Source of the DNA: Methanoregula sp.
Lineage (GTDB): Archaea > Halobacteriota > Methanomicrobia > Methanomicrobiales > Methanospirillaceae
Assembly: GCA_028679185.1 (NCBI GenBank)
Contig: JAJRBZ010000058.1
Coordinates: forward strand, 1-64,000
Length of the DNA: 64,000 nucleotides
Reading direction: 5' to 3'
Shown piece by piece: positions 35,217 through 45,187 of this stretch (its first letter is position 1; every line of letters starts with the position of its first letter). A program made the translations under genes and the position numbers. The notes below the pieces were generated by a model. The model had not been told where the DNA came from. It worked only from the letters and a program-made list of their open reading frames with translations, and did no database searches.

Positions 35217-36813
35217 GATCGAGCTCAAACGCTGCTACAGGATGCTCCAGTTCAAAGGCATTCAGGACGGCGGGGTGTATCTCTCCAAAAATCCCGGCTT
35301 TTTTTCCACTGATGTAAATATCCCCTCTTCTGCCATCAATGAATGCCGGATCTTCTGATTCCTGAATGGTATATCCAATGGAGAGTTCGTGTAAAACTGC
35401 ATCTGCACATGCATATGCTTCGGAGAAATCGGCACCTGCATGGGTACTGATACCGGCTGCCTGCTGGTGGGTGATACAGGAATGCACAACATCACCAACG
35501 GAAAAGATCCGCTGAGGTAGTTCCCGGTGCCGGTTGATGGCCAGGAATTCGAGGAGCAGAGGAATAAGATCAGTTCTTACTTCAGTATTTTCGGTGCTGA
35601 TAGGATGGAGAACACGGAGGACATCCCCACGTTCCGGCCGCTGCATCCTTTTAAACTGCGTCTCTCCGTTTGTCAGGGTAAATGGCATCACTTCAAGATA
35701 TCCCAGCCCGCAGAAAACGCCCCGAACGAGACCCGCAAGAACCTGAACCGGATGCGGTTTCCCGACAGTAAAGGTCGCAGGAGGCTTTGCCTGGATATTT
35801 TCATAACCATATGCTATAGCGACATCCTCAAAGATATCCCAGTTATGCATGATATCTGCGCGAAAACAGGGTACCTGGACCCTTACCGTGTCCGCCCCTG
35901 CCTGCTGTGCACCAAATCGCATCTTCTCCAAAAGCGTTGCCATTTCCTGTGCAGAAAGGGTGAACCCGAGGAGATTGCTGCACTCCCTGACACTCACGAT
36001 CCGTTCGACAGGAGCAAGGGTCGGTGTCTGGACATTGTTGATCTCAACACTTTCAATGGCACACCCTGCCTCTGCCATCGCCGTACAGATAATATTAACA
36101 GCGTCACTAACCGCTTTTCTATCAGTCCCTGTTGTGTCAAGAAGGATATTTTTTGTATCGATGGTCACCCGGGTCCGCTCGCCGTTAATGATCGGTGGAA
36201 ATGAAAGGACATTGTCATCATCATCAACGATGAGCGGAAAGAGCGGGAAGTCTTTTACAATCTTTGCATAATCCCTGCCTTTAGGATGTTTTTCAAGGAT
36301 TTCATCCATTGACATCAGTTCGGAAAAGTCAAGCGGGACGAACTTTCGGCTGCGTGGCGATGCAATATAGTGGAACGGGGGCTTGACGGTATCGAGGTCA
36401 TGGATACCGATAGCTACTTTACTCCTGCCCCTGCCCAGCGCCCAGTGCAGAGATTCCTGAAGGGCCATGATGCTCTGGATCGATTCATCATCGAATGCAA
36501 TCCCGCGAATAACCGCAGCTCCAAGTACCGGGCGGATGAGAGCAAGAGCAGGATCGATAGTGAACGAAATACCTGATGGTTTGACAGTGTATACGGGAAG
36601 ACCTGGCTCTATCCCGAGGAAACCCCGCATTGCCCGTGCGACTCCCTCGGGCGAGAAGAGATCCGGCCTATCCGGGAAAAATTCCACGTCCGCATGATCT
36701 TCTTCGATACGTTCGACATCAGACCCGATCATTGCAATCTTTGCGAGGATGGTCTTCCTGTCAGCCCTTGTCAACCGTTCGAGATAGCGATAGGGAAGCG
36801 AGATGGTGGCCAT
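35185..36813 (-). CDS. pheT: Phenylalanyl-tRNA synthetase, beta chain
   Basis: Archaeal-type beta subunit of 542 residues (shorter than bacterial PheT, no N-terminal tRNA-binding OB domain). Visible: the B3/B4 editing domain around 100-260 with '[20 protein letters not shown]', a B5 domain near 270-340, and a catalytic-like core to the end. Works with PheS as an alpha2beta2 enzyme. The ATG overlaps the pheS stop (TGATG), and GGAGG lies six bases before it, so coupled translation is likely. Last gene of endA-trpS-pheS-pheT. Confidence 0.95.
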   Translation of the reverse strand: MATISLPYRYLERLTRADRKTILAKIAMIGSDVERIEEDHADVEFFPDRPDLFSPEGVARAMRGFLGIEPGLPVYTVKPSGISFTIDPALALIRPVLGAAVIRGIAFDDESIQSIMALQESLHWALGRGRSKVAIGIHDLDTVKPPFHYIASPRSRKFVPLDFSELMSMDEILEKHPKGRDYAKIVKDFPLFPLIVDDDDNVLSFPPIINGERTRVTIDTKNILLDTTGTDRKAVSDAVNIICTAMAEAGCAIESVEINNVQTPTLAPVERIVSVRECSNLLGFTLSAQEMATLLEKMRFGAQQAGADTVRVQVPCFRADIMHNWDIFEDVAIAYGYENIQAKPPATFTVGKPHPVQVLAGLVRGVFCGLGYLEVMPFTLTNGETQFKRMQRPERGDVLRVLHPISTENTEVRTDLIPLLLEFLAINRHRELPQRIFSVGDVVHSCITHQQAAGISTHAGADFSEAYACADAVLHELSIGYTIQESEDPAFIDGRRGDIYISGKKAGIFGEIHPAVLNAFELEHPVAAFELDLRAVPGFPDL

Positions 36814-38255
36814 CACTCACCTCCCGTCATACGGTAGAGTGCCGGCGTATTACGCAGGAATGCAATATCACTGTGGTGCAAATGCCGTAAATCTTTGAGA
36901 CCCAGACGGAGCATGGCAATCCGGCTTACGCCTAGACCCCATGCGAGGACAGGGTAATTAATACCAAAAGGCGCTGTTACCTCCTCGCGGAAGACCCCGG
37001 CGCCACCCATTTCTATCCAGCCAATACCATCGGCATAAACCTCGGCGTCAAGACTGGGTTCGGTATAGGGGTAATAGGATGGTTTAAACCGTACACCCTC
37101 AAATCCCATGCGATGGTAGAATTCGCGGAGGATTCCCAGCAGATTGCCGAAATGAACTCCTTCATCCATAACGATTCCCTCGAGTTGTTCAAATTCAGCA
37201 AGGTGGGTTGTATCGATCGTTTCACGACGATATACCCTGCCAATACAAAATGCCTTGACCGGTGGATTTGGGTTCTGTACAAGATGCTGGATTGAAACGC
37301 TGGTCGTATGCGTGCGCAGCACGCACTGTTCTGCCTTCTCCTCCCTCCATATACCACCCCATCCGGTGGAGGACGTATCTCCACCATATTCATGCATAGC
37401 TTTGACTTTTTCATACCCTTTTGGCAGGGGAACGGTTTCCTTAAGATAAAAAGTATCCTGCATCTCCCGCGCAGGATGATCCTGGGGTTGGAAGAGGGCA
37501 TCGAAATTCCAGTATGACTGCTGGACGATCCCACCATAGAGCTCGCAAAACCCCATTTCAAGCAGGATTTCGCGCATCTCGGAAATAATTCGCTGGTAGG
37601 GATGTATTTTTCCCGGATATATCTTCCTTGGAAGTTTCGTCACATCATAACGACGGAGATTTGCATTTTTCCATGAACCTGAAATGATTTGTTCACTGGA
37701 GAGAGTCCCCGTCTCTTCACGCAGGTCAAGACCCTTCTCTGCATGAGCAAGTCCAAGGGACGTTATAGATATTTCATACCTGACAGTCTCGGACTCCTGC
37801 AGGATTCCGCGTTTGATGAGATCCTTTGTACGCTGACCCCCTGTGATAGGATTTTTCAGAGCGGCTTCATCCTCATCAGTTGAGGGGTTCCCCACTTTAA
37901 AGATCATCCCATTATTCACGCTGATAAGCCCCTTCTTGCGCAGCTGTCCAAAACCTATCCTGAACGCAGCGCGTTTCTGAAGATCAGCCAGCGAGATGTT
38001 ATCATGGATAAATCTCAGGATTTGCGTCTCGGGAAGTCCATTTTTGAGATATTCATTACCCTCATCTGTATAAAAAAATGCCTTTTCGATAAGCCGTTCA
38101 AGGCAGACCAGCCCTTTATCCTCCGCAAGGTGTGCCCATTGTACTACAGCTTCCGGTGTCGTATCCAGCATAGTGGCAAGATGGGGGGCATCCGCTTTGT
38201 GTTCTTTTACAAGCACCGCAAGCAAACGTTTCTCATTCTGTGTCAGTTCTGCCAT
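36813..38255 (-). CDS. pheS: Phenylalanyl-tRNA synthetase, alpha chain
   Basis: Catalytic class II subunit of 480 residues. Archaeal/eukaryotic form with N-terminal winged-helix domains ('[20 protein letters not shown]') before the catalytic core. Motif 2-like '[25 protein letters not shown]' and motif 3 '[22 protein letters not shown]' are present, with 'TSVSIQHL' substrate-loop residues. The gene starts two bases after the trpS stop region and overlaps pheT by one base, so all three synthetase genes are one transcription unit. Confidence 0.96.
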   Translation of the reverse strand: MAELTQNEKRLLAVLVKEHKADAPHLATMLDTTPEAVVQWAHLAEDKGLVCLERLIEKAFFYTDEGNEYLKNGLPETQILRFIHDNISLADLQKRAAFRIGFGQLRKKGLISVNNGMIFKVGNPSTDEDEAALKNPITGGQRTKDLIKRGILQESETVRYEISITSLGLAHAEKGLDLREETGTLSSEQIISGSWKNANLRRYDVTKLPRKIYPGKIHPYQRIISEMREILLEMGFCELYGGIVQQSYWNFDALFQPQDHPAREMQDTFYLKETVPLPKGYEKVKAMHEYGGDTSSTGWGGIWREEKAEQCVLRTHTTSVSIQHLVQNPNPPVKAFCIGRVYRRETIDTTHLAEFEQLEGIVMDEGVHFGNLLGILREFYHRMGFEGVRFKPSYYPYTEPSLDAEVYADGIGWIEMGGAGVFREEVTAPFGINYPVLAWGLGVSRIAMLRLGLKDLRHLHHSDIAFLRNTPALYRMTGGE

Positions 38256-38256
38256 T

Positions 38257-39513
38257 CTACACCTCGATATTTTCCGCTGCTGCGTCCATTTTCTCCTTAA
38301 AGTCTTTCAGAAATGCAACCACACGATCTGCTGTCTCCTTCTTGCAGTTGCCACACATGATCTCACCCGACACACATTTCCTGCGGATTTCACCAAGTTC
38401 TGCATCATCTGTCACCATATGGAAAAGGTTGAGCAGGTACAGGGAGCACTTGTCCGGTTCCCCGCCAAGGCGCTTCTGTTCCTCAAGCGTCATTCTCCCG
38501 CCGGTAATCCCGCTCATCACTTTTTTTCTTACTATTGCTTCAGGCTCATAAAACGATATGATGCTTTCTGGGATACTGCTGGACATCTTGCCACCGGTAA
38601 GTCCTGGCATGAAAATATGATATGTTGACGAAGGCGTGTAGAAGGCAAAACCCCCATGCGCCCGCTCGACCTCACGCACTTTGGTTGCAACGTCGGCGCA
38701 CTGAGCCCCTTTTATATCCACATGACCTTCGTACTTCTTTGCATGCGGAAACGCTGCTTTTACATCATCAAGCGCCTGTTCCGGTGCGTTCTTCGACCTG
38801 ACGCTTATGTACCCATGTCGCTCTTCAACAGTAAACATGCGGAGTTTGTGGGCGACACCCCGTGTGAGCCGTATGTGCGGATCCTGGTCAATACCAACCG
38901 GCACAATCGTTGGAGCGGGTTCGCGATCGATCTGGGGGTATAAGATATCTGCGACCTGCATAATCACGCTGTCAGCATGGGCGAGATCAGTCTCGGGTGA
39001 GAACCCATAGATTGCTGTAAGTTCAGAAAAATTTACCTTTGTTGCCGCTTCAAAGGCAAGGTCTTTCAACCTTTCGTTTTTACTCTGGAAATACGTTTGT
39101 CCCACAAAATCCAGTGCAGAGAGACAAGCAAGGTATTCCCTGCCAAAGTCCCTGCATTTTTCCCATGATATCCCGCGGACCGCATGCGCTTCCCGGTCAG
39201 CGATCGTCACATACCCGTTACCTCCCTGCTCCACATGCCAGACCACTTCTTTCATCACCATCAGGTGGCCGAGATGCGGGTGGCCACTTGGCATGAATCC
39301 AGTGAGGACATGAAAAGGTGTGCAGTTGCGTATTGCAGATGCGATTTGACGGTAGTCACGATGGCCGACAACAATTCCGCGGCGGATAAAATACGGAACG
39401 ATCGGGAGTTCCGGAATTAACGGGGCGATAGGCTCGATGCCAAAATCAGAAAATAGTTTTTCAACATCAACGGACTGGTTGTTTGACCAAGGATTAATCG
39501 GCATTTCCTGCAT
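38257..39513 (-). CDS. trpS: Tryptophanyl-tRNA synthetase
   Basis: Class I synthetase of 418 residues, archaeal/eukaryotic branch. The HIGH-equivalent 'PSGHPHLGH' lies near residue 75-83 and the KMSKS-equivalent is 'GGKMSSS'. The N-terminal 'INPWSNNQSVDVEKLFSDFGI' is typical for archaeal TrpRS. A GTGAG box supports the start at 39513. Situated between endA and pheS, with 9 and 1 bases separating them. Confidence 0.96.
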   Translation of the reverse strand: MQEMPINPWSNNQSVDVEKLFSDFGIEPIAPLIPELPIVPYFIRRGIVVGHRDYRQIASAIRNCTPFHVLTGFMPSGHPHLGHLMVMKEVVWHVEQGGNGYVTIADREAHAVRGISWEKCRDFGREYLACLSALDFVGQTYFQSKNERLKDLAFEAATKVNFSELTAIYGFSPETDLAHADSVIMQVADILYPQIDREPAPTIVPVGIDQDPHIRLTRGVAHKLRMFTVEERHGYISVRSKNAPEQALDDVKAAFPHAKKYEGHVDIKGAQCADVATKVREVERAHGGFAFYTPSSTYHIFMPGLTGGKMSSSIPESIISFYEPEAIVRKKVMSGITGGRMTLEEQKRLGGEPDKCSLYLLNLFHMVTDDAELGEIRRKCVSGEIMCGNCKKETADRVVAFLKDFKEKMDAAAENIEV

Positions 39514-39522
39514 GATGGGCGC

Positions 39523-40533
39523 TCACAGTTTGATTCGGGAAAATTCGATGAACTGAATTCCGTTAGTATGTACAGCGCCAAACAACATCTTCTTTTTGAC
39601 ACTGTGCGCCATCCGGACCGAACGGGAAATCACGCTCATAGGGAGGGAGGTCTCTTTTTCGACGGCATGCACCAGCATGTCTGAATGAACATTCTTCCCG
39701 CAGTAGACGCGGAAATGGTGGCCGAACTTATAGCCTGTCCGCGGGGTGAAATTGTACCCCCTGAGTTCTGTATAGACTTTGTCCTTCGCCGCAAGTTCCC
39801 CATCGGTCTCGCCGGCAAGTGCAAAATATTCCTCTTTACAGACGGTTAAATTATCCTTTTTGAGTTCAATATTTCCTTTGCCCATAAGATATAGCAGTTC
39901 AACAGGGGCTAGCATAAGACGTTCATCATCAAGCCGTTTGCCAAATCCTGATCGTTCAAGATCCGAATCGGGTGCCGCCAGCACCATCGCTGATAATCCT
40001 ATCATCAATGCTTCATGAATCATTCCATAAGGCGTATGATTGCAGGATTCAGCCAGTTTCTGGAGTTTAATCTCATAATAAGTCAGCTCTTCCTCGTCAT
40101 CGACTACAGCGAGAATATACTGCTTTCGCATGTTTTTTGAGACCACAACCTCCTCTATGAGCTTTACAAACCGGATCGGGTCACGTTCTGACAGGACCCG
40201 GACAAGGTAGAGCGATTCACCAGTACCGGGTTTTTCACCACGTTTAAAAACCCGGAAATCGTGCGGCCCTGCCTGCACTACATACCCCCTTTCACGCAAA
40301 TCCCGGTAAACCATAAAACTGCGAAGAAACCCAGGCCGGTCTGCAAACTCAGAAAACAGTGAGTTGAAGGTGTACCCGGAAACTTCAATCTTCTGACGGT
40401 GGAATAGATACATGGCCTCTTGGTCTGAGAGTTTCACTCCGTCATATTCCAGACGCCCGTAACCACTTTGTTCATACAGTATGCGCCCCTCTTTTCCCAC
40501 ACGCACCACCGTGCCGTCAAACGTTGCCTTCAC
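39523..40533 (-). CDS. endA: tRNA-splicing endonuclease (two-repeat type)
   Basis: Removes introns at bulge-helix-bulge sites of pre-tRNA. The length (336 residues) is about double the 170-180 of homotetrameric enzymes, so this is the fused, homodimeric (alpha2) form with a degenerate N-terminal copy. The catalytic C-terminal repeat holds the Tyr-His-Lys triad in 'TGYKFGHHFRVY', 'NVHSDMLVHAV' and 'SVKKKMLF'. First gene of the operon with the synthetases. The tRNA-Val in this window has no intron. Confidence 0.92.
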   Translation of the reverse strand: MKATFDGTVVRVGKEGRILYEQSGYGRLEYDGVKLSDQEAMYLFHRQKIEVSGYTFNSLFSEFADRPGFLRSFMVYRDLRERGYVVQAGPHDFRVFKRGEKPGTGESLYLVRVLSERDPIRFVKLIEEVVVSKNMRKQYILAVVDDEEELTYYEIKLQKLAESCNHTPYGMIHEALMIGLSAMVLAAPDSDLERSGFGKRLDDERLMLAPVELLYLMGKGNIELKKDNLTVCKEEYFALAGETDGELAAKDKVYTELRGYNFTPRTGYKFGHHFRVYCGKNVHSDMLVHAVEKETSLPMSVISRSVRMAHSVKKKMLFGAVHTNGIQFIEFSRIKL

Positions 40534-40763
40534 TACAGGATCTATTGTCTGTTGATGATAATAAGAGCACGGGAAATAGTCGAAAAAGAACAGCGTTTAA
40601 TTAAAAAAATTTCAGGTTATCTTTGCACCCGGATTATTTTTTAATTAGAAAGTGCACGATCCAAATGCAGATATAAAATTTTACTCAAATCAGTGAATTT
40701 GGTATTCGTGCTATCCAAGATTTACGGCAGGGATAGCCAATCGATGTATGAAGACAAAGTGAA

Positions 40764-41603
40764 TTATCCGGCAAGTTCCCGAACCTTTGCGATATTTCCG
40801 GCATCATCACGCCGGTTATCAATAGGTGTCTCACAGACAAGCGGGATAGCAGAAATATCAGGATGGTGAAGGAGAAGCCGGAATCCGTTCTCCCCGATAA
40901 ATCCCATGCCAATATGCTCATGCCGGTCCAGGCTGCTCCCCAGGTGCCCCTTTGTATCATTCAGATGGATAATTTTGAGGCTGTTGATGCCAATATGCTC
41001 ATCGAACTGCAGTAAGGTTTCCCTGATACCCGATTCAGTGCGGAGCTCATAGCCAGCAGCAAAAGCATGACATGTGTCGAAACAAACACCGATACGATTT
41101 TGATTTTCAAGTCCTTCCATGATCCCCCTGATATGTTCGAAGCAGCTTCCTACACTGTTTTTCTCGCCAGCGGTGTTTTCAAGAAGCAGCATCACTGAAT
41201 TATCAGACTCTTTCAGTGCTTTATTAATCGCCCTGATGACCCTGACCCTGCCTCCGGCAATCCCGTCTCCTAGGTGATGCCCGAGATGGGTAACAAGATA
41301 GGCAATGCCAAGATGTTCGCACCGGTCAAGTTCAGTAGTGAGAGCTGCAATCGATTTATTGTAAATATCCGATTTAGGGGATGCAAGGTTCGGAAGATAA
41401 GGCATATGATCAATGGGAATGAGATTACTTGACCGGATTTTAGATCTGAACGTATCGCAGGATTCTTTGGAGAGGGGTATAAATCCCCACCCTCTTGGGT
41501 TGCGAGAGAACATCTGGAAGACATCGCACCCGGCTTTTTTTGCCCGGTCAACAGCGAGGTCAAGGGATCCGGCGATTGAGACATGGACTCCGACTTTTAC
41601 CAT
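40764..41603 (-). CDS. nfo: Endonuclease IV (AP endonuclease)
   Basis: Zinc-dependent apurinic/apyrimidinic endonuclease of 279 residues. TIM-barrel start 'KVGVHVSIAGSLDLAVDRA', 'QMFSRNPRGW', metal-site segments 'HMPYLPN', 'THLGHHLGDG', 'LLLENTAGE', 'IGVCFDTCHAFAAG', 'LNDTKGHLGSSLDRHEHIG' (broken up here) and 'ETPID' cover the three-zinc site. An upstream GTG (41618) is possible; the ATG at 41603 fits the family. It complements the OGG1-like glycosylase in base-excision repair. Confidence 0.95.
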   Translation of the reverse strand: MVKVGVHVSIAGSLDLAVDRAKKAGCDVFQMFSRNPRGWGFIPLSKESCDTFRSKIRSSNLIPIDHMPYLPNLASPKSDIYNKSIAALTTELDRCEHLGIAYLVTHLGHHLGDGIAGGRVRVIRAINKALKESDNSVMLLLENTAGEKNSVGSCFEHIRGIMEGLENQNRIGVCFDTCHAFAAGYELRTESGIRETLLQFDEHIGINSLKIIHLNDTKGHLGSSLDRHEHIGMGFIGENGFRLLLHHPDISAIPLVCETPIDNRRDDAGNIAKVRELAG

Positions 41604-41845
41604 GATGGATAACTCCACTGCACTATTATCATCTGATAATCATACAGGTGCGAAAGATATTAGGAGATTGTGTTTGGGGAATAAAATGAATCAATATCAT
41701 CAGCAGATTACATTCCTCATGCATTTAATGTAGAGGTTTACAGGACTCTTGATAATCGACGCGAAGTACAAAAACACTATGAAAAAAATGCCCGGGTATG
41801 ATTATTGCAACAGACGACCTGCCCATCAATATCTGATATGAAAAT

Positions 41846-42421
41846 TTACTCCTGGATTTTTTTCATCAGCCATGCCATGTTGGCGCCCAGCGTCTTCATT
41901 GTCAAAATTCCCTCATAATCACCATTTACATCACCGGGTGCGAGTCCGATGCCAATATTCCAGTAGGAAGAACCCGGAACCACCATCTGGTTTATGAAAA
42001 AGAAGTGGTTGATGGTATCAAATGCATGGATTGCACCGCCTCTTCGCACAGCGATAACCCCGGCACCAACTTTTCGTTTGAACATATCCTGGTTTGCCTT
42101 TGCCACAAAGCCTGACCTGTCAATCAAAGCCTTTATTTCCGGTGAGACATCCGCAAAATATGTTGGTGATGCAAGTATGATCCCGTCAGCTTCCAGCATC
42201 TTTTCGATACAGTCATTGGCGATATCCCCCTTGACCGCGCATCGCTTATCCTGATTCTCAAAACATTTTTCGCAGGCAGTACACCCCCGGATCTTTTTTC
42301 CTGCCAATTGCACGAGCTCAGTTTTTATACCCTCTTTTTTCAGCTCCTTTAATACCGTATTAACAAGAATCGCTGTGTTCCCATCTTTGCGCGCACTACC
42401 ATTAAATGCAACAACTTTCAT
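41846..42421 (-). CDS. Iron-sulfur flavoprotein-like NAD(P)H:FMN reductase
   Basis: Flavodoxin-fold protein of 191 residues. The FMN phosphate loop is 'FNGSARKDGNTAILV'. A compact cysteine cluster 'CTACEKCFENQDKRC' has the C-x2-C-x2-C-x7-C pattern, close to that of Methanosarcina Isf [4Fe-4S] proteins. 'LASPTYFADVSPEIKALIDRSG' is the second FMN contact. Such proteins reduce oxygen or peroxide, or shuttle electrons from ferredoxin. Monocistronic. A relative with an added N-terminal domain lies at 45188-46081. Confidence 0.88.
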   Translation of the reverse strand: MKVVAFNGSARKDGNTAILVNTVLKELKKEGIKTELVQLAGKKIRGCTACEKCFENQDKRCAVKGDIANDCIEKMLEADGIILASPTYFADVSPEIKALIDRSGFVAKANQDMFKRKVGAGVIAVRRGGAIHAFDTINHFFFINQMVVPGSSYWNIGIGLAPGDVNGDYEGILTMKTLGANMAWLMKKIQE

Positions 42422-42547
42422 TTCACACCATTACTAACCCATTCTTTTCGTCATAGATAAAAAAATCGTAGGAAAGCTCAGGGCAGGTGAAAATATACCT
42501 CCTCATAGCGCCATCTTATGAACCCTCGCACCAAATGGTGGTGCGAT

Positions 42548-44146
42548 ATGAATACTCGTATGCAATTTTCCGATTTTCACCTCTCGCGTGAAATCGGTAA
42601 AGCAATAGAAGATATGGGTTTTGAAGAGCCCACACCTATCCAGGCACTCGCTATCCCCCTCATCCAGGCCGGGCGTGATGTAACTGCCCAGGCGCAGACA
42701 GGTACAGGTAAGACAGCCGCTTTCGGCATTCCTATTATTGAAAAGATTGATGCATCATACCGCACTGTCCAGGCAATCGTTCTCTGCCCAACGCGTGAAC
42801 TTGCAATCCAGATAGCAGAAGAGTTCTCTGAACTCCTAATGCATCTCCCGCGTATTAACGTGCTTCCGGTATATGGCGGGCAACCAATCGACCGCCAGCT
42901 GCGTGCACTTCATTCTGGAGTCAATATCGTCATTGGCACGCCGGGCCGGGTTATGGATCATCTCAGACGCCGCACGCTCTCACTCGATGAAGTGTCAACG
43001 GTTGTACTCGATGAAGCCGACCAGATGCTTGACATGGGATTCCGTGACGACATCGAACTGATCTTAAAAAAGGTACCGCAGAAGCGCCAGACACTTCTCT
43101 TCTCAGCAACACTCCCGCAGCCGATCATCGATATCTCCAAGCGGTTCATGAATAAACCTGAGTTTGTCAAGGTTGAGTATGATGATCTGATCGTTCCGCA
43201 GATCGAACAATCATATATTGAGGTTAAAGAGCGTGAAAAGCTCGATGTACTCTGCCGGCTAATCGATATCGCTGACCCGCACCTTTCGATTATCTTCTGT
43301 AATACCAAACGAAGGGCAGAGGAACTCGCCGGGAAGATCAAGGCGCGGGGGTACCGTGCGGAGGAGCTCCATGGTGATATGAAGCAGTCACAGCGTGACC
43401 GGGTGATGGGGGGGTTCCGGAAAGGTACGATTGAGATCCTGGTTGCAACCGATGTTGCAGCACGGGGTATTGATGTGGAAGATGTTGATATGATCATCAA
43501 CTTCGATGTCCCTCAGGATGTGGAATATTACGTCCACCGTATCGGAAGGACGGGCAGGGCTGGCAAGAGCGGCAGGGCAGTGACTTTTATCGCACCCAAG
43601 GATTTTACCAAACTCCGTGAGATACAGCATTACGCAAAAATCCAGATCCCCCGAATGCCTGTACCAACGCAGACTGATGTGGCAGAAACACGTACCCGCA
43701 CAATGCTCGAAAAGGTGCGTGAGATTATTAAGGCGGGAGGAGTGGAGCCTTATATCCGTATCATCGAGAAGGAGACCGAAGGTGACCTTAGTACGGTTGA
43801 TATTGCTGCCGCGCTGCTCAAAATGCAGATGGAACCGGTCAGTGAGGAAGATTCCGGTAAGCGCGAAGTAATGGATTTTGCTGACACAGGTGCAGAACCC
43901 GGTATGGTCCGGTTCTTTCTCTCTGTTGGCAGGATTCATCAAGTCGCACCAAAAGATATCGTGGGGGCAATTGCGGGTGAAACAGGGATACCAGGAAAGG
44001 CAATCGGGGCGATACGGATCCTTGATTCATATTCGTTTGTTGAGATACCCCGCGATCACGCAACAGAAGTCTACACCATTATGAAAGACCGGACAATCCG
44101 AAACCAGCCAACCGGTATTGAGCCTGCTTCAGGAAAGCGGACGTAA
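42548..44146 (+). CDS. DEAD-box RNA helicase with DbpA-type RNA-binding C-terminus
   Basis: ATP-dependent RNA helicase of 532 residues. Motif I AQTGTGKT, 'PTRELAIQ', 'GTPGRVMDHL', 'VLDEADQMLD', 'LLFSATLP' and the arginine-finger motif 'HRIGRTGRAGKSG' are all present. From about 450 a DbpA_RBD-like domain appears: 'VRFFLSVGRIHQVAPKDIVGAI', then 'IPGKAIGAIRILDSYSFVEIP'. That domain targets bacterial DbpA/CsdA to rRNA, so a ribosome-assembly or cold-adaptation role is likely. The frame opens 10 codons earlier (42518); the ATG at 42548 has GGTGGTG before it. Confidence 0.95.
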   Translation: MNTRMQFSDFHLSREIGKAIEDMGFEEPTPIQALAIPLIQAGRDVTAQAQTGTGKTAAFGIPIIEKIDASYRTVQAIVLCPTRELAIQIAEEFSELLMHLPRINVLPVYGGQPIDRQLRALHSGVNIVIGTPGRVMDHLRRRTLSLDEVSTVVLDEADQMLDMGFRDDIELILKKVPQKRQTLLFSATLPQPIIDISKRFMNKPEFVKVEYDDLIVPQIEQSYIEVKEREKLDVLCRLIDIADPHLSIIFCNTKRRAEELAGKIKARGYRAEELHGDMKQSQRDRVMGGFRKGTIEILVATDVAARGIDVEDVDMIINFDVPQDVEYYVHRIGRTGRAGKSGRAVTFIAPKDFTKLREIQHYAKIQIPRMPVPTQTDVAETRTRTMLEKVREIIKAGGVEPYIRIIEKETEGDLSTVDIAAALLKMQMEPVSEEDSGKREVMDFADTGAEPGMVRFFLSVGRIHQVAPKDIVGAIAGETGIPGKAIGAIRILDSYSFVEIPRDHATEVYTIMKDRTIRNQPTGIEPASGKRT

Positions 44147-44300
44147 TTCTCCTATCAGGTAATTTTTCATAGTGTGGTTTTTTTAAATAATAATTTAACA
44201 GTGGATAAATCAGATCATCCATATTTTTCCTGTGATCACATATAGAATCCCAGATTATGCCGGCACAATCATCAAATACCCTCCCGGGCAAAACTCCCGT

Positions 44301-44798
44301 ATGAAAAAGATCGTGATTGTTATATCAGCACTTGTGCTCTGCACGGTGCTTGTTCTGGTTGCCGGGTGCACACAACCCACAACACCAACTGTGACTCCAA
44401 CACCGACACCTGTTCAGACAACCGCTCCCCAGACACCAACATCATCACTGACACCTGTATCTCAGACCCCGGGACCGACCCAGACCCTTCCCGAAAACTG
44501 GAATATCGAGGTCCAGGTCCAGAGCAATGGTTTTGCCCCAGATCCGAAAATTTCAGCAACCGTCCGTGGCGGCAAAGGGCTCAACTTTATTCAGAAGATT
44601 GATCTCAGAGTCACAAGGTCTGATGGTATAGTCGAAGACGGAGTAATTCCCAAACCGCTGAAAGTCGGAGATTTCATAGAGTTGTCCAGCACTACCGCAC
44701 CAGGGTATGCTGACCGGGCTGAAGTCTGGGCAACAACACCACAGGGAGAAAAAGTCAAGATTTTCGATGCATATATACCATTCAGGACGTACAACTAA
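44301..44798 (+). CDS. Lipoprotein with Thr/Pro-rich linker
   Basis: Exported lipoprotein of 165 residues. Signal peptide 'MKKIVIVISALVLC' with lipobox ending VAGC (cysteine at 22). A linker of Thr-Pro repeats follows (about 24-60), then a beta-rich domain ('WNIEVQVQSNGFAPDPKISATV'-like start broken by ordinary residues) resembling archaeal FxLYD/archaellum-type Ig domains. Likely anchored outside the cell; the linker is a probable site of O- or N-glycosylation. The frame extends 23 codons upstream, but the lipoprotein signal starts at 44301. An oligo-T run follows. Confidence 0.8.
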   Translation: MKKIVIVISALVLCTVLVLVAGCTQPTTPTVTPTPTPVQTTAPQTPTSSLTPVSQTPGPTQTLPENWNIEVQVQSNGFAPDPKISATVRGGKGLNFIQKIDLRVTRSDGIVEDGVIPKPLKVGDFIELSSTTAPGYADRAEVWATTPQGEKVKIFDAYIPFRTYN

Positions 44799-44803
44799 CT
44801 CTC

Positions 44804-44810
44804 TTTTTTT
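44804..44810 (+). terminator. Oligo-T terminator after the Thr/Pro-rich lipoprotein gene
   Basis: Seven consecutive T residues begin six bases after the stop codon. Confidence 0.5.
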
Positions 44811-44847
44811 ATCTACCAGCCGATAGGATTCTGAAATTTCATTAACC

Positions 44848-45102
44848 CTAATAATCAGTCAAAATCATCAGGAGGATAACATAAATATAAGGTGCCACCG
44901 GCACAGATCGCAAACCCTGCTGATGTATGCACCATAGTGGAGGTGCCAGCTTTTCTGAAAATTTTTCTTTAAGGATAGAACGGGAAATGGATAACAAATA
45001 TTTTCTGATCTCGCCCGCTGCTTCAATTTTCCACCTCTCCAGTTCCGCGCGGTACTTGTCTTCAATTACAACGATGTGAGCTTTACCGTAAAAATGCCTT
45101 AA
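44848..45102 (-). pseudogene. Start-less open fragment of an unrecognised gene
   Basis: On the minus strand an 85-codon frame runs from 45102 to a TAG at 44848-44850 without a usable N-terminal start. Its beginning reads 'HFYGKAHIVVIEDKYRAEL' and continues 'ERWKIEAAGEIRKYLLSIS', with coding-like codon use and a plausible strand-then-helix pattern; the end is hydrophobic. An in-frame stop (TAA at 45103-45105) lies just upstream. It looks like the 3' part of a truncated gene. The remaining bases of the 389-base gap 44799-45187 show nothing else. Confidence 0.4.
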
Positions 45103-45187
45103 TTAACCTGTGACAAGCTATATGATAATGGGAAGGAGAAGGTCTTCAAACGATATTAAGGAAGACGGGAACTTGTCTGGTTTGAGC

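Noticed and set aside
35527..36204. A 225-codon plus-strand frame inside pheT
   Set aside because: Antisense to a fully recognisable synthetase gene and lacks its own motifs.
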